Counted from the first letter of the stretch, positions 16,447 to 25,180 are shown. The stretch is DNA of 64,000 nucleotides from Flavobacteriales bacterium (GCA_018660685.1 JABJJW010000011.1:1-64000); one strand, 5' to 3'. A program made the numbers and translations. Notes: generated by a model not told the origin, from the sequence alone.

Positions 16447-17015
16447 GATATACATTAATGATCACAGTGGCTTTGAGCTTATCTGCTTGTTCTGGTGAAG
16501 AAAATAATGCGGAGAAATCTGAGGTTTCGACCGTTCAGACGGCAGAAGAAAGGAGAACAGAGGTTGCCGCCATGGAAGCCGAGTTTCGTGGAATAGTTGC
16601 CACTCCAAATAGTCAGAAAGCAAAAGCTTTGACTGAACGCATCTTACTCCGATATCGAGACTACATAAGCATGAATCCACGGGATTCTATATCGGCCGAA
16701 TACTTGTTCAAGGCAGCTGATTTGAGCCTTGGGGTGGGGAATCCAGAAGGTTCAATCACGCACATCGACCGATTAATTACCGATTTTCCGAACTTCCGGA
16801 AGGCACCTGAAATGATGTTGTTCAAAGGATTTGTGTACGAAGTGCACTTGAATCAACACGCTAACGCAGTGAAGGCTTATCAAGCCATGATTTCTCGATA
16901 TCCAAATCACCGCTTGACGAATGACGCGCGAGCTGCAATTGACAATTTGAGTCTGTCTGAAGAAGAATTGTTGGAGAAGCTTAAGAAAGCAGAAGAAGCA
17001 CAGAATCCGAGCTAA
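16443..17015 (+). CDS. TPR-type lipoprotein
   Basis: A short lipoprotein signal ends in LSAC (MRYTLMITVALSLSAC). The mature protein is helical and contains repeats such as SISAEYLFKAADLSLGVGNPEGSI and AVKAYQAMISRYPNHRLTNDA, which fit tetratricopeptide motifs of the YbgF/BamD type. It should be anchored in the envelope. It is translationally coupled to def, a common arrangement in Flavobacteriales. The function is unknown. Its stop is adjacent to the convergent cdaA stop. Confidence 0.8.
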   Translation: MRYTLMITVALSLSACSGEENNAEKSEVSTVQTAEERRTEVAAMEAEFRGIVATPNSQKAKALTERILLRYRDYISMNPRDSISAEYLFKAADLSLGVGNPEGSITHIDRLITDFPNFRKAPEMMLFKGFVYEVHLNQHANAVKAYQAMISRYPNHRLTNDARAAIDNLSLSEEELLEKLKKAEEAQNPS

Positions 17016-17819
17016 TCAGAAATCTGTTAGGAGTTCTTGAAGTCTATTCTGGAATGCAGCTCGATCTTCAAAGGTTTCAATGATGCCAGACTGAACGATG
17101 TGAACGTTGGCGGTCTCTTCGCTTACCATAACCGCCACAGCATCCAACTCTTCACTTATTCCCAACGCGGCTTTGTGTCGCATCCCGTAACTGGTTTGGT
17201 GGTTGTGTTTCTCAGACAGCGGAAACATGCATGAAGCTGATATCATCTTGTTGCCTCGAATGACCACCGCACCATCGTGAAGCGGGCTGTTTTTAAAGAA
17301 GACACTTTCGAGTATCGCCGCATTCAGATCTGCATTGACCTTTTTACCGCTGTCGATAATGCTCTGTAAATTTCCTTCTCGTTCGATAGCAATGAGCGCT
17401 CCGGTTCGGCTAGAGGCCATGCTGAAGACAGCTTCCGAAATAGCGTGAATGTTCGTACTTAGTTTGCGCTCTGATTTTCCAAGCCATGTCCACAAACCAC
17501 CACGGGCTCCGATGTTTCGAAAGAATCCGGAATTACCAATAGCCAGGAGAAAGCGCCTAATTTCTTGTTGAAAGACGATGATCAACGCGATGACCCCAAC
17601 GTTGATGAACTGTCTAAAAATCTGACTCATCATCTCCATTTCAAGAGCGGTGACGATCAACCAGAGTAGGTAGATTGAAAGAACTCCGAGAAATATTCTC
17701 ACCGCGATGGTTCCTCGAATCAACTCGTAGAGCTTGTACAGTAAAAAGCTAACGAGAATGATGTCGACGGCATCGAGTATTCCGATTGGGAGGAAGCCAA
17801 ATAAATCCAATACGCCCAT
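17016..17819 (-). CDS. cdaA: Membrane diadenylate cyclase (c-di-AMP synthase)
   Basis: CdaA makes c-di-AMP from two ATP at the cytoplasmic membrane; the nucleotide usually controls potassium and osmotic balance. Three hydrophobic segments fill the first ~90 residues. The DAC domain follows with GALIAIERE, SPLHDGAVVIRG (DGA motif at 182-184) and MRHKAALG (214-216). The last motif is RHK where RHR is usual. The ATG at 17819 (MGVLDLFGF) is chosen because it matches the family start; an upstream in-frame start would add 18 polar residues. The gene is divergent from the peroxiredoxin gene. No phosphodiesterase is visible in the window. Confidence 0.92.
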   Translation of the reverse strand: MGVLDLFGFLPIGILDAVDIILVSFLLYKLYELIRGTIAVRIFLGVLSIYLLWLIVTALEMEMMSQIFRQFINVGVIALIIVFQQEIRRFLLAIGNSGFFRNIGARGGLWTWLGKSERKLSTNIHAISEAVFSMASSRTGALIAIEREGNLQSIIDSGKKVNADLNAAILESVFFKNSPLHDGAVVIRGNKMISASCMFPLSEKHNHQTSYGMRHKAALGISEELDAVAVMVSEETANVHIVQSGIIETFEDRAAFQNRLQELLTDF

Positions 17820-17921
17820 CGCTGCAATATTAGACTGAAAATCGATTGCCAATAACCAATCGTCAGTCTTCAATTATCAATCGATGGTATATGGGATAAC
17901 CTTGAATGAACTTGCCAACCT

Positions 17922-17957
17922 ATTGAAAATTGTCAATTGAAAATTGTCGATTGAAAT
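17922..17957. repeat. Short tandem direct repeat between cdaA and the peroxiredoxin gene
   Basis: Two 14-base copies ATTGAAAATTGTC(A/G) at 17922-17935 and 17936-17949 are followed by a partial third copy (ATTGAAAT). The repeat sits in the 200-base divergent region. It could bind a regulator or be simple slippage. Confidence 0.6.
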
Positions 17958-18017
17958 AGAATAGAGAGTTCTTATACAAGTATCAATTAGTTCAATCCAT
18001 AATTCCGATGTGAAATT

Positions 18018-18025
18018 TACCTTTG
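18018..18025 (+). promoter_or_regulatory. -7 box TAccTTTG upstream of the peroxiredoxin gene
   Basis: TACCTTTG matches the -7 consensus and lies 36 bases before the ATG at 18062. A TTCA at 17991-17994, 23 bases upstream of the TA, is the best -33 candidate and is poor. Confidence 0.5.
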
Positions 18026-18061
18026 TGGTCAAGAAATTTAGAATACCAAAAACAATATAAA

Positions 18062-18691
18062 ATGGGTGTATTAGTAGGAAGACAGGCTCCAGGATTTTCG
18101 GAGAAAGCGGTGATTAATGGCGGAGAAATTGTTGGCGATTTTTCATTAGAGCAATACAAAGGAAAATACGTGATACTATTCTTCTATCCAAAAGACTTCA
18201 CCTTCGTTTGCCCAACTGAGTTGCACGCATTCCAAGAGCGTCTTAAGGACTTTCAAGACAGAAATGTCGAAGTTGTTGCTGTATCAACCGATACAGAGCA
18301 AAGTCACTGGGGCTGGTTGCAAATGCCAAAGAGCCAAGGTGGAATTCAAGGAATCACTTACCCCATTGTAGCTGATACAAATAAGACGATCTCAACTGCA
18401 TACGATGTGCTTGCTGGGGAGTATTACTATGATGAGAACGATCAGCTTCAGGCTGAGGGGTCGATGATTGCTTATCGTGGATTGTTTCTTATCGACACAG
18501 AGGGAAAGGTTCGTCACCAGTTGGTGAATGACCTACCATTAGGAAGAAATGTAGACGAGGCGATTCGAGTAGTAGATGCACTTCAGTTTAACGAAGAGCA
18601 CGGCGAAGTTTGTCCAGCGAACTGGAGCAAAGGAGCTGATGGAATGAAAGAATCGCACGACGGAGTAGCAGATTACCTAGCTACGCACTAG
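18062..18691 (+). CDS. 2-Cys peroxiredoxin (AhpC/Prx1 type)
   Basis: The enzyme reduces hydrogen peroxide and organic hydroperoxides in the cytoplasm. The peroxidatic Cys50 is in FTFVCPTE and the resolving Cys184 is in HGEVCPANW, so it is a typical 2-Cys enzyme of 209 residues. The ATG at 18062 (MGVLVGRQAPGF) matches the family start; an upstream in-frame start would add 13 unusual residues and overlap the promoter. TrxB (32.7 kb) is a possible reductant source through thioredoxin. A strong terminator follows, so it is monocistronic. Confidence 0.95.
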   Translation: MGVLVGRQAPGFSEKAVINGGEIVGDFSLEQYKGKYVILFFYPKDFTFVCPTELHAFQERLKDFQDRNVEVVAVSTDTEQSHWGWLQMPKSQGGIQGITYPIVADTNKTISTAYDVLAGEYYYDENDQLQAEGSMIAYRGLFLIDTEGKVRHQLVNDLPLGRNVDEAIRVVDALQFNEEHGEVCPANWSKGADGMKESHDGVADYLATH

Positions 18692-18717
18692 TACTTTTTC
18701 ATAGGTTGGTTAATTGA

Positions 18718-18754
18718 AGGTCCCGTTTCGACACCAGTCGAGGCGGGACTTTTT
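18718..18754 (+). terminator. rho-independent terminator of the peroxiredoxin gene
   Basis: A 13-pair stem (GTCCCGTTTCGAC with GTCGAGGCGGGAC, two G.U pairs) has an ACCA loop and is followed by five T residues. Confidence 0.92.
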
Positions 18755-18781
18755 AATTCGAGGATTCCATATTTGCAGCTA

Positions 18782-20197
18782 ATGGAACTTCAAAAGCGTA
18801 TCGGCTACTTTCTTGGACCGGGACTTTTCTTAATTCTCCTTTTCAACCCATTCGGCATGGACCCGCTCAAGAGTAAAATGCTTGCGGTGGCCGCTTGGAT
18901 GCTTTCATGGTGGATACTTGAAGTGGTTCCAATCTACATCACGGCCATGTTGCCCATGGTCTTTTTTCCTGCACTTGGCATCATGGATGTCAAGGCCACT
19001 TTCGTTCCATATGCCAACCCCATCATCTTCCTATTTCTGGGTGGATTCATCATCGCATTAGCCATGGAAGAAAGGCGGCTGCATGAACGTATAGCTTTTG
19101 GGTTGATAAGAATTACCGGCACACGACCTAAGCAGATTATTCTTGGCTTTATGCTGGCCACCGCTTCAGTTGCCATGTGGATCAGCAATACAGCCACGGC
19201 CGTGATGATGCTGCCAATCGCCATTTCGATTTTGGCAATCCTTGATGAGAAAGGGGCGCCCGAAGCGTTCAAGAAAAGATTCTCGCTATTGCTGATGCTT
19301 GGTATTGCCTACGCAGCCAACATTGGAGGTACGATGACGCTAATTGGAACTCCTCCTAATCTGGTTTTCGCCGGATACTTCTTCGAACGATTCGGCTTAG
19401 ACTTTGGTTTCGCTGAGTGGATGATGATCGGGATTCCAATCGGCTCCATTCTTCTCGTTAGCGGTTTCATTCTTCTGACTAGAATAATTTACCCAATCAG
19501 TGCAGATGAAATCGAAGGCGTCAAAGAGCTATTTCAATCGAAATGGCAATCACTTGGAACAATTGGAAAAGCTGAAAAGAGAGTGCTGGCTGTATTTTCA
19601 CTCACAGTCATCGCTTGGATCTTGGTCAACCCAATTAATGCATGGGTAGGAGAGAGGATACTAAATAACACCAATGTTGCGATGTCTGGCGGACTCTTGA
19701 TGTTTCTTGTGCCGGTCAAATGGAAGCAAGGTGAATTCATCTTACACTGGAAATCAACCACCAAACTTCCTTGGGGAATTCTCATTCTCTTTGGAGGAGG
19801 ATTAAGCTTGGCCAATGGACTCGATCAAGCAGGTATTATAGGAGACATCGCAAATTGGGTGTCCTCTTCCGTTACGACGAATGCGCTCATTCTAATGCTT
19901 GGACTGGTTGCTCTTTCCCTCTTTCTGACGGAAATAATGAGCAATGTGGCGTTGGTTACGGTTCTGCTTCCGGTGATCTTCGAGATAGCGAAAGGAACAG
20001 GAACCGATCCGCTTCTTCTAACCATTCCCGTGACGCTAGCGGCCAGCTGCGCCTTCATGATGCCGATCTCGACTCCACCCAACGCCATTGTTTATTCGAG
20101 CGGCCACATCAGCGTTCGTCAAATGATGAAGGCAGGAATATGGATGAACTTGATTGCGATTGTGATTATCGTGTTGTTGTCCTGGGTATTGCTTTAA
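18782..20197 (+). CDS. DASS/SLC13-family sodium:anion (dicarboxylate/sulfate) symporter
   Basis: This is a polytopic membrane protein of 471 residues with about 11-13 hydrophobic segments. The family's paired signatures are present: the SNT-type motif in AMWISNTATAVMML and the later TEIMSNVALVTVLLP, followed by ISTPPNAIVYSSG. It should import di- or tricarboxylates, or sulfate, with sodium. Sequence alone does not separate these. The ATG at 18782 (MELQKRIGYFLG) is used; an in-frame TTG three codons upstream is less likely. CATATTTG at 18768-18775, one mismatch from the -7 consensus, is only 6 bases before it. Confidence 0.92.
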   Translation: MELQKRIGYFLGPGLFLILLFNPFGMDPLKSKMLAVAAWMLSWWILEVVPIYITAMLPMVFFPALGIMDVKATFVPYANPIIFLFLGGFIIALAMEERRLHERIAFGLIRITGTRPKQIILGFMLATASVAMWISNTATAVMMLPIAISILAILDEKGAPEAFKKRFSLLLMLGIAYAANIGGTMTLIGTPPNLVFAGYFFERFGLDFGFAEWMMIGIPIGSILLVSGFILLTRIIYPISADEIEGVKELFQSKWQSLGTIGKAEKRVLAVFSLTVIAWILVNPINAWVGERILNNTNVAMSGGLLMFLVPVKWKQGEFILHWKSTTKLPWGILILFGGGLSLANGLDQAGIIGDIANWVSSSVTTNALILMLGLVALSLFLTEIMSNVALVTVLLPVIFEIAKGTGTDPLLLTIPVTLAASCAFMMPISTPPNAIVYSSGHISVRQMMKAGIWMNLIAIVIIVLLSWVLL

Positions 20198-20200
20198 AAG

Positions 20201-20246
20201 AAAAACCGACTTGCGAAATGAACTAGAATTCATTCTGCGAGCCGGT
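20201..20246 (-). terminator. Terminator of the 53-residue gene (long hairpin)
   Basis: Bases 20205-20222 and 20229-20246 form an 18-base inverted repeat with two mismatches. On the minus strand it is followed by TTTTTCTTTT. It lies 24 bases after the small gene's stop and so terminates transcription in that direction. Confidence 0.8.
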
Positions 20247-20270
20247 CTCGACAATTTGGCTGAGGCTAAT

Positions 20271-20432
20271 CTAGCTTCCGCAGCCTACGCAATCAATCAT
20301 GGTATCCGTTGGTTTGGTCCCATTCATCTTCATTTCTAAGTTGTGGATCCTGTCTCTCGTTTCCATGTCGTCGAACATGTTTCCCGTCAAATTCGAACGG
20401 AGCGTCTCGATTTCCTGTTGTAGTTGTTCCAT
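20271..20432 (-). CDS. Small conserved-looking protein with C-terminal CxxC motif (53 aa)
   Basis: The frame starts MEQLQQEIETLRSNLTGN and ends IDCVGCGS before TAG. The N-terminus is a short amphipathic, coiled-coil-like helix and the end carries a CVGC pair. I believe short proteins of this shape recur next to various genes in Flavobacteriales, but that is memory, not a search. Support for coding: an ATG, no internal stops, a balanced amphipathic pattern, and a dedicated terminator beyond the stop. The cysteine pair could bind a metal or be redox active. The function is unknown. Confidence 0.75.
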   Translation of the reverse strand: MEQLQQEIETLRSNLTGNMFDDMETRDRIHNLEMKMNGTKPTDTMIDCVGCGS

Positions 20433-20532
20433 AAATTACATTGATTAGTGAACTCTCTAAACTAGGGGAGGATTGGAAGAATTCGATGTGATCCCCTTGA
20501 CAGTTTTGCAGAATGAATTGTGAATTGCGATT

Positions 20533-23415
20533 TCAATAAATCACAATCTCATCCGCGAAAATGTATCCATCGCCATTGTGCCAGCCACATTTGTGGTCGG
20601 TCGGACATTCTCCCATGTTGTATCCAATTACCTTGATGAATCGAGCATCAAAAGCCTCTTCGTGTTTGAAATCATGGAGGATAATACCCGGATCCAGATG
20701 ATGAATCGTGTTGTCGATGCTGCTGAGTAATTCAAAGTGCTCACCATCTTTGGAGGCAAAGAATTCCACTTTGGTGGGCATGAAGATCCAAGAGTTTTCA
20801 TCTTGAAGGAAAGTGATGCTGATCGATTCGTGAGTTTCCACCGTGCTCAGGTCAATAACAGCTTCCAAATTGACGCTGTCATAGCCTTGCCAAGCACCCG
20901 TTCTAAAGTCATCTCCGCCCCGCATAAAGTCAATCAACGCCATTTCACCGCCCGCAGAGTAATACGACTCATATTCAGTCAGTAGTTCAATAGATCTATT
21001 CTTCGGGATTTTGAAGAATTCACTTTTCGCCTTGATACTTTTTTGTCCACCCTTTTCAGACCACATGTACAGCTCAGTCGCTTCATAAAGAGTAATCGGG
21101 TAATCGTATTCTGTTCCAATAGAGTCGTCTTCGGTAAAACTGTACTGAATCATACAATCACAGGCAGCATAGAGCTCTACTTGAGTCGAATCTGTAAACG
21201 TCATATCACCAAGAAGCAGGGAAGGAATTGGGAGCGACTGATTTTCGATTCTCGAAACTGGACGGTGTTGCGGTAGCACTCCAAACTCAGAAGGGGCGCC
21301 GCCCATAATTAAAGCCAATTCACCACCGTTCATGATGTCTGAATGCTTCAAGTAGGAATAGGAATGAGGATGACCATTGAGCGATCCATTTTGCACGTAG
21401 ATGTTGTTCGGGCTGTTTTCCGCTGCATTGATCGTGAAGTCATTTCCATTTTCGAGATGAATGGTTGCATTTTCAAACCATGGACTTCCTAATATGTAAT
21501 CCTCGGATCCGGGCGCCACGGGATAGAACCCCAAAGCACTCATGACTAACCAAGATGACATTTGGCCACAGTCTTCGTTGCCTGAAAGCCCATCTGGCTG
21601 ATCAGAGTATAGCTCATCCATGATTTGACGCACCAGCTTCTGGGTCTTATCCGGCCGACCAACATAGTTATACAGATACGGAATGTGATGGCTTGGTTCA
21701 TTGCCATGTGCGTATTGACCAATCAAGCCTGTAATGTCGGACTGGGTTCGTCCTGTGGTCTCACTGCTCGCATTAAACAATGCGTCCAGTTTTTCTTCTG
21801 CTTTTTGATCACCACCAATCATGTCGATCCACGTATTGACATCCTGGGGAACATAGAAGCTGTATTGCCAAGAGTTGGCTTCTGTATAATGGAAATTGAC
21901 TTCAGCTGGATCAAAAGGAAAGAACCAGCGATTGTTGTCTTTGGCCCGCATGAAACCAGTGGTTGGGTCAAACATGTTTTTGTAGTACTGCGCTCTATCG
22001 TAATAGGTATTGACAACACCCTTTTTACCTATCGCCTCGGCCATTACCGCAATGGTCCAGTCGTCATAGGCATATTCCAGTGTTTTAGAAACGCTCTCTG
22101 ATTCTTTGTCCATTGGAATGAAACCATACTGTCGATATGCATCAATTCCCAATCTCGTCTGCATCGAGCTGTGCAGCATGGATTCGAGGGCAAGGTCTTC
22201 ATCATATCCCCGAATTCCTTTGATATAAGCATCTGCGATTACCGGAACGGCATGATAGCCGATCATACAGCTAGTATAGTTACACGCCAATTCCCACATG
22301 GGAAGTCTCCCGCCTTGCTGGTATTGTTTCAAGAACGTGTTGATGAAGTCGTTCGTTCGATCCTGTTGAATGATCGTGTACAATGGATGTGTGCTCCGAT
22401 AAGTATCCCAAAGTGAAAAGACGGTGTAGTTCGTGAAGTCTTGATCTTGATGAATCTCCAAATCGGTTCCTCGATATCGCCCATCCACATCGTGATGAAG
22501 ATTTGGCGCAATCATCGTGTGATACAATGCCGTGTAGAAAACACGCATTTGTGATTCGGTTCTACCGCTGACTTCAATTTTGTTGAGCTGAGTTTCCCAG
22601 GCTTCTTTGGTTTCGTTTCGGACCAGTTCAAAGTCCCAATGAGAAACCTCGGCCTCTAGGTTTCGTGATGCTCCGTCTTCATCGACCGCCGACAGCGCCA
22701 CTTTGACCAGGAGTTCCGCTCCTTCACCGAAATAAAGAGCCGCCTTGGTTCCCAAGCTGTCTTCAAGAATCTCTATCGAGATGATTGGATGATCAAACGC
22801 CATTTTGAAAAAGACATATTGATTCTGTGCCCAAGCCTTGCTATGTCGATGACCGATGATCTCAAGGTCACTGACCTGCTCGATGTCCGAGCTAAGCACT
22901 TGATCTCGATGCGCTAAGTCGATCATTAAACGGCGATCCTGAGAATCATTAAAGTAATACCTGTGAAAGCCAACCCGGTTCGAGGTAGTTAATTCCACCT
23001 CAATGTTGTGTTTGTCGAGAACGACATGGTAATAACCCGGTTGTGCAAATTCTGTTGACTTCTGAAACACAGAGTTATAGCCAGGTTGACCAGTCGATCC
23101 ATTGTTGAAGAACGTCTCACCAGAATATGGCATCAAGAGAATGTCGCCATAATCGGAAACTCCAGTCCCGCTGAGATGCGTGTGACTGAAACCATAAATG
23201 ATTGAATCGGAGTAATGATAACCAGAACAGCCATCCCATCCAGTAAGTCTTGTATCTGGACTTAGCTGAACCATTCCAAACGGCATGGTGGATCCGGGAA
23301 ATGTATGTCCATGACCTCCGGTTCCAATAAAGGGGTCGACATAATTGAAAGCAGACTTGTCACTACAGGACGTGATTGACAGAATGATCAGTGAGAGAAG
23401 TGCTGTTCTGAGCAT
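20533..23415 (-). CDS. GH92 family alpha-mannosidase lipoprotein with C-terminal discoidin-like domain
   Basis: GH92 enzymes are calcium-dependent exo-alpha-mannosidases that act on mannan or N-glycan chains. The N-terminal beta domain has VDPFIGTGGHGHTFPG and GMVQLSPDTR. The catalytic (alpha/alpha)6 barrel has GNEDCGQMSSWLVMSALGFYPVAPG. About 150 C-terminal residues (GGDDFRTGAWQGYD onward) look like an F5/8 type C (CBM32-like) sugar-binding module. The start at 23415 gives a clean lipoprotein signal, MLRTALLSLIILSITSC. An ATG at 23433 and a frame open to 23553 are alternatives, but the upstream part reads through a hairpin repeat. The enzyme is probably on the cell surface or in the periplasm. 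Confidence 0.93.
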   Translation of the reverse strand: MLRTALLSLIILSITSCSDKSAFNYVDPFIGTGGHGHTFPGSTMPFGMVQLSPDTRLTGWDGCSGYHYSDSIIYGFSHTHLSGTGVSDYGDILLMPYSGETFFNNGSTGQPGYNSVFQKSTEFAQPGYYHVVLDKHNIEVELTTSNRVGFHRYYFNDSQDRRLMIDLAHRDQVLSSDIEQVSDLEIIGHRHSKAWAQNQYVFFKMAFDHPIISIEILEDSLGTKAALYFGEGAELLVKVALSAVDEDGASRNLEAEVSHWDFELVRNETKEAWETQLNKIEVSGRTESQMRVFYTALYHTMIAPNLHHDVDGRYRGTDLEIHQDQDFTNYTVFSLWDTYRSTHPLYTIIQQDRTNDFINTFLKQYQQGGRLPMWELACNYTSCMIGYHAVPVIADAYIKGIRGYDEDLALESMLHSSMQTRLGIDAYRQYGFIPMDKESESVSKTLEYAYDDWTIAVMAEAIGKKGVVNTYYDRAQYYKNMFDPTTGFMRAKDNNRWFFPFDPAEVNFHYTEANSWQYSFYVPQDVNTWIDMIGGDQKAEEKLDALFNASSETTGRTQSDITGLIGQYAHGNEPSHHIPYLYNYVGRPDKTQKLVRQIMDELYSDQPDGLSGNEDCGQMSSWLVMSALGFYPVAPGSEDYILGSPWFENATIHLENGNDFTINAAENSPNNIYVQNGSLNGHPHSYSYLKHSDIMNGGELALIMGGAPSEFGVLPQHRPVSRIENQSLPIPSLLLGDMTFTDSTQVELYAACDCMIQYSFTEDDSIGTEYDYPITLYEATELYMWSEKGGQKSIKAKSEFFKIPKNRSIELLTEYESYYSAGGEMALIDFMRGGDDFRTGAWQGYDSVNLEAVIDLSTVETHESISITFLQDENSWIFMPTKVEFFASKDGEHFELLSSIDNTIHHLDPGIILHDFKHEEAFDARFIKVIGYNMGECPTDHKCGWHNGDGYIFADEIVIY

Positions 23416-23489
23416 GAAGACAAAAATGAACATTGCTTTCAATCTTACATAGGTGAAATGCGTCGCAAGAATTCCATTCCTAGAGGGTC

Positions 23490-23526
23490 GTAAACCTCCG
23501 CTTCCACCTTTAGTGGGAGGGCTTAC
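23490..23526. repeat. REP-like imperfect dyad upstream of the GH92 gene
   Basis: GTAA-A-CCTC-CGCTT-CCAC / CTTTA / GTGG-GAGG-GC-TTAC forms a bulged hairpin. It lies between the GH92 promoter region and the broken receiver gene. It resembles dispersed intergenic palindromes, but only one copy is seen in this window. Confidence 0.4.
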
Positions 23527-23590
23527 AATCAGGACACCTTCCAAATTAATCATTCAGACATGTCGCGCTAATACTTCTAATTAATTATCA

Positions 23591-23870
23591 TTGAGAAAAC
23601 CAATAACCATTCTCTATGATGACATTATCTTACGACTTAATCTTGCTCGATGTTCAAATGCCAGCAATGAGTGGCTTGGAAGTTGTCGAACAACTGAGAA
23701 ATGAGGGGATTGTAACCCCGATCGTCATGTCGTCGGCCAATGTTCTTTCTTCTGCCATTTCTGAAGCCATAGAGTTAGGAGCAAACGACTATTTGACCAA
23801 ACCATTTTCTCTTGACAAGTTCCAGGAAATGGTGAATAAATACACTGATTTGTCTGTCTCTAGAGCTTAA
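23591..23870 (+). pseudogene. Broken response-regulator receiver gene (internal deletion)
   Basis: The frame from ATG 23616 encodes 84 residues with the second half of a receiver domain: phosphoacceptor DLILLDVQMPAMSG, then PIVMSSAN and ANDYLTKPFS with the conserved lysine. It lacks the first ~45 residues, including the acidic pair. Just upstream, in another frame from TTG 23591, the sequence reads LRKPITILYDDI, which is what a receiver N-terminus looks like. The simplest reading is a gene that lost about 35-40 codons near 23620-23632, with a frameshift. The protein should not fold as a normal receiver. No DNA-binding or kinase domain follows. Confidence 0.65.
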
Positions 23871-23980
23871 TCCAACTTTTCATTGCTGATTGATCGTTGA
23901 AAAAGAGGGTAAAACAACTCAATCTGAGGCTGGCTTAATTATTCGCCAAAAAGTGAATCGGGTTCTTATCTTGGCTGCCC

Positions 23981-25180
23981 ATGACCCAAGGAAAAAGTTT
24001 CCGCTCCGCTTTCGTCCTCCTCATTATGCTCTTCTTTATGTGGGGTTTCATTACCTCGTTGAATGACATCTTGATTCCGCATCTCAAAGCAGTATTTCAG
24101 CTTAGCTACACACAGGCGATGTTGGTTCAATTCTGCTTTTTCGGAGCCTATTTTCTGATGTCAGTTCCTGCGAGTTGGATCATTGAACGAGTTGGTTACT
24201 CGAAGGGAATCGTCTTCGGGTTGGTGGTCATGGGTATCGGATGCGTGCTGTTTTATCCCGCATCTATCATCATTTACTATCCTCTCTTTTTGTTTGCGCT
24301 CTTTGTGCTGGCATCAGGTATCACTGTTCTTCAGGTAGCGGCAAACCCTTTTGTAGCTGCTGTTGGAGATCCAGAAACAGCCTCCAGTAGATTGAATCTC
24401 GCTCAAGGATTCAATTCCATTGCCCATACCATAGCTCCGATTTTCGGAACCTTTTTGATTCTTGCAGATCAAAGCACCGAACTCGCTGAAAAAGCGGAGG
24501 CAGTCCAATTGCCCTACATCATTTTGGCCTTGGCGCTCTTTGGTCTCGCGGCTTTCTTTCGATTTGTCAAGCTTCCGAACATTTCACATGATGCGGAAGA
24601 GGGCGGAGATAGTTCGAGCATTTGGCAGTATCGCCACTTGGTATTTGGCGTGGTCGCAATCTTTCTCTATGTCGGAATTGAAGTCTCAATCGGTGGCTTT
24701 TTAGTCAACTTCTTTGGCGAATCGAGTATTGCAGGAATGTCTGAAGAAGTGGCGGGAAATTATGTTTCCTATTACTGGGGAGGCGCCATGGTTGGACGCT
24801 TTATTGGGTCGGCCATTCTTCAAAAGATGAAGGCGCAAACGCTTCTCGCAATAAGCAGCATTGGAGCACTCCTCCTTGTTATCACCACACTTCTCACCAC
24901 GGGTTCCGTTGCCATGTGGGCGATACTCTTGGTTGGATTATGCAACTCAGTCATGTTCCCCAACATATTTACGCTTTCCATCAAAGGAGTAGGTAAGCAC
25001 ACTAGCAGAGCATCTGGACTTTTGGTCATGGCCATTGTTGGCGGTGCAATCATTCCAGTGATTCAAGGCATGTTAGCGGATAGCATTGGAGTGCAACCAT
25101 CCTTTGCAATCGGGCTTATCTGTTACGGATATGTACTGTTCTACGCCTTGAGAGGATATCAATCCAAAACTGAATCGTAA
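23981..25180 (+). CDS. Sugar MFS transporter, FucP/GluP family
   Basis: This major facilitator protein has 399 residues and about 12 membrane helices. The FucP-type N-terminus is evident: LLIMLFFMWGFITSLNDILI, then LVQFCFFGAYFLMSVPASW. It should import a monosaccharide such as fucose, glucose, galactose or possibly rhamnose with protons. Its 3' end overlaps the convergent GH78 gene by 22 bases. The neighbouring glycosidases suggest that it takes up their products, but the substrate is inferred only from context. Confidence 0.92.
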   Translation: MTQGKSFRSAFVLLIMLFFMWGFITSLNDILIPHLKAVFQLSYTQAMLVQFCFFGAYFLMSVPASWIIERVGYSKGIVFGLVVMGIGCVLFYPASIIIYYPLFLFALFVLASGITVLQVAANPFVAAVGDPETASSRLNLAQGFNSIAHTIAPIFGTFLILADQSTELAEKAEAVQLPYIILALALFGLAAFFRFVKLPNISHDAEEGGDSSSIWQYRHLVFGVVAIFLYVGIEVSIGGFLVNFFGESSIAGMSEEVAGNYVSYYWGGAMVGRFIGSAILQKMKAQTLLAISSIGALLLVITTLLTTGSVAMWAILLVGLCNSVMFPNIFTLSIKGVGKHTSRASGLLVMAIVGGAIIPVIQGMLADSIGVQPSFAIGLICYGYVLFYALRGYQSKTES

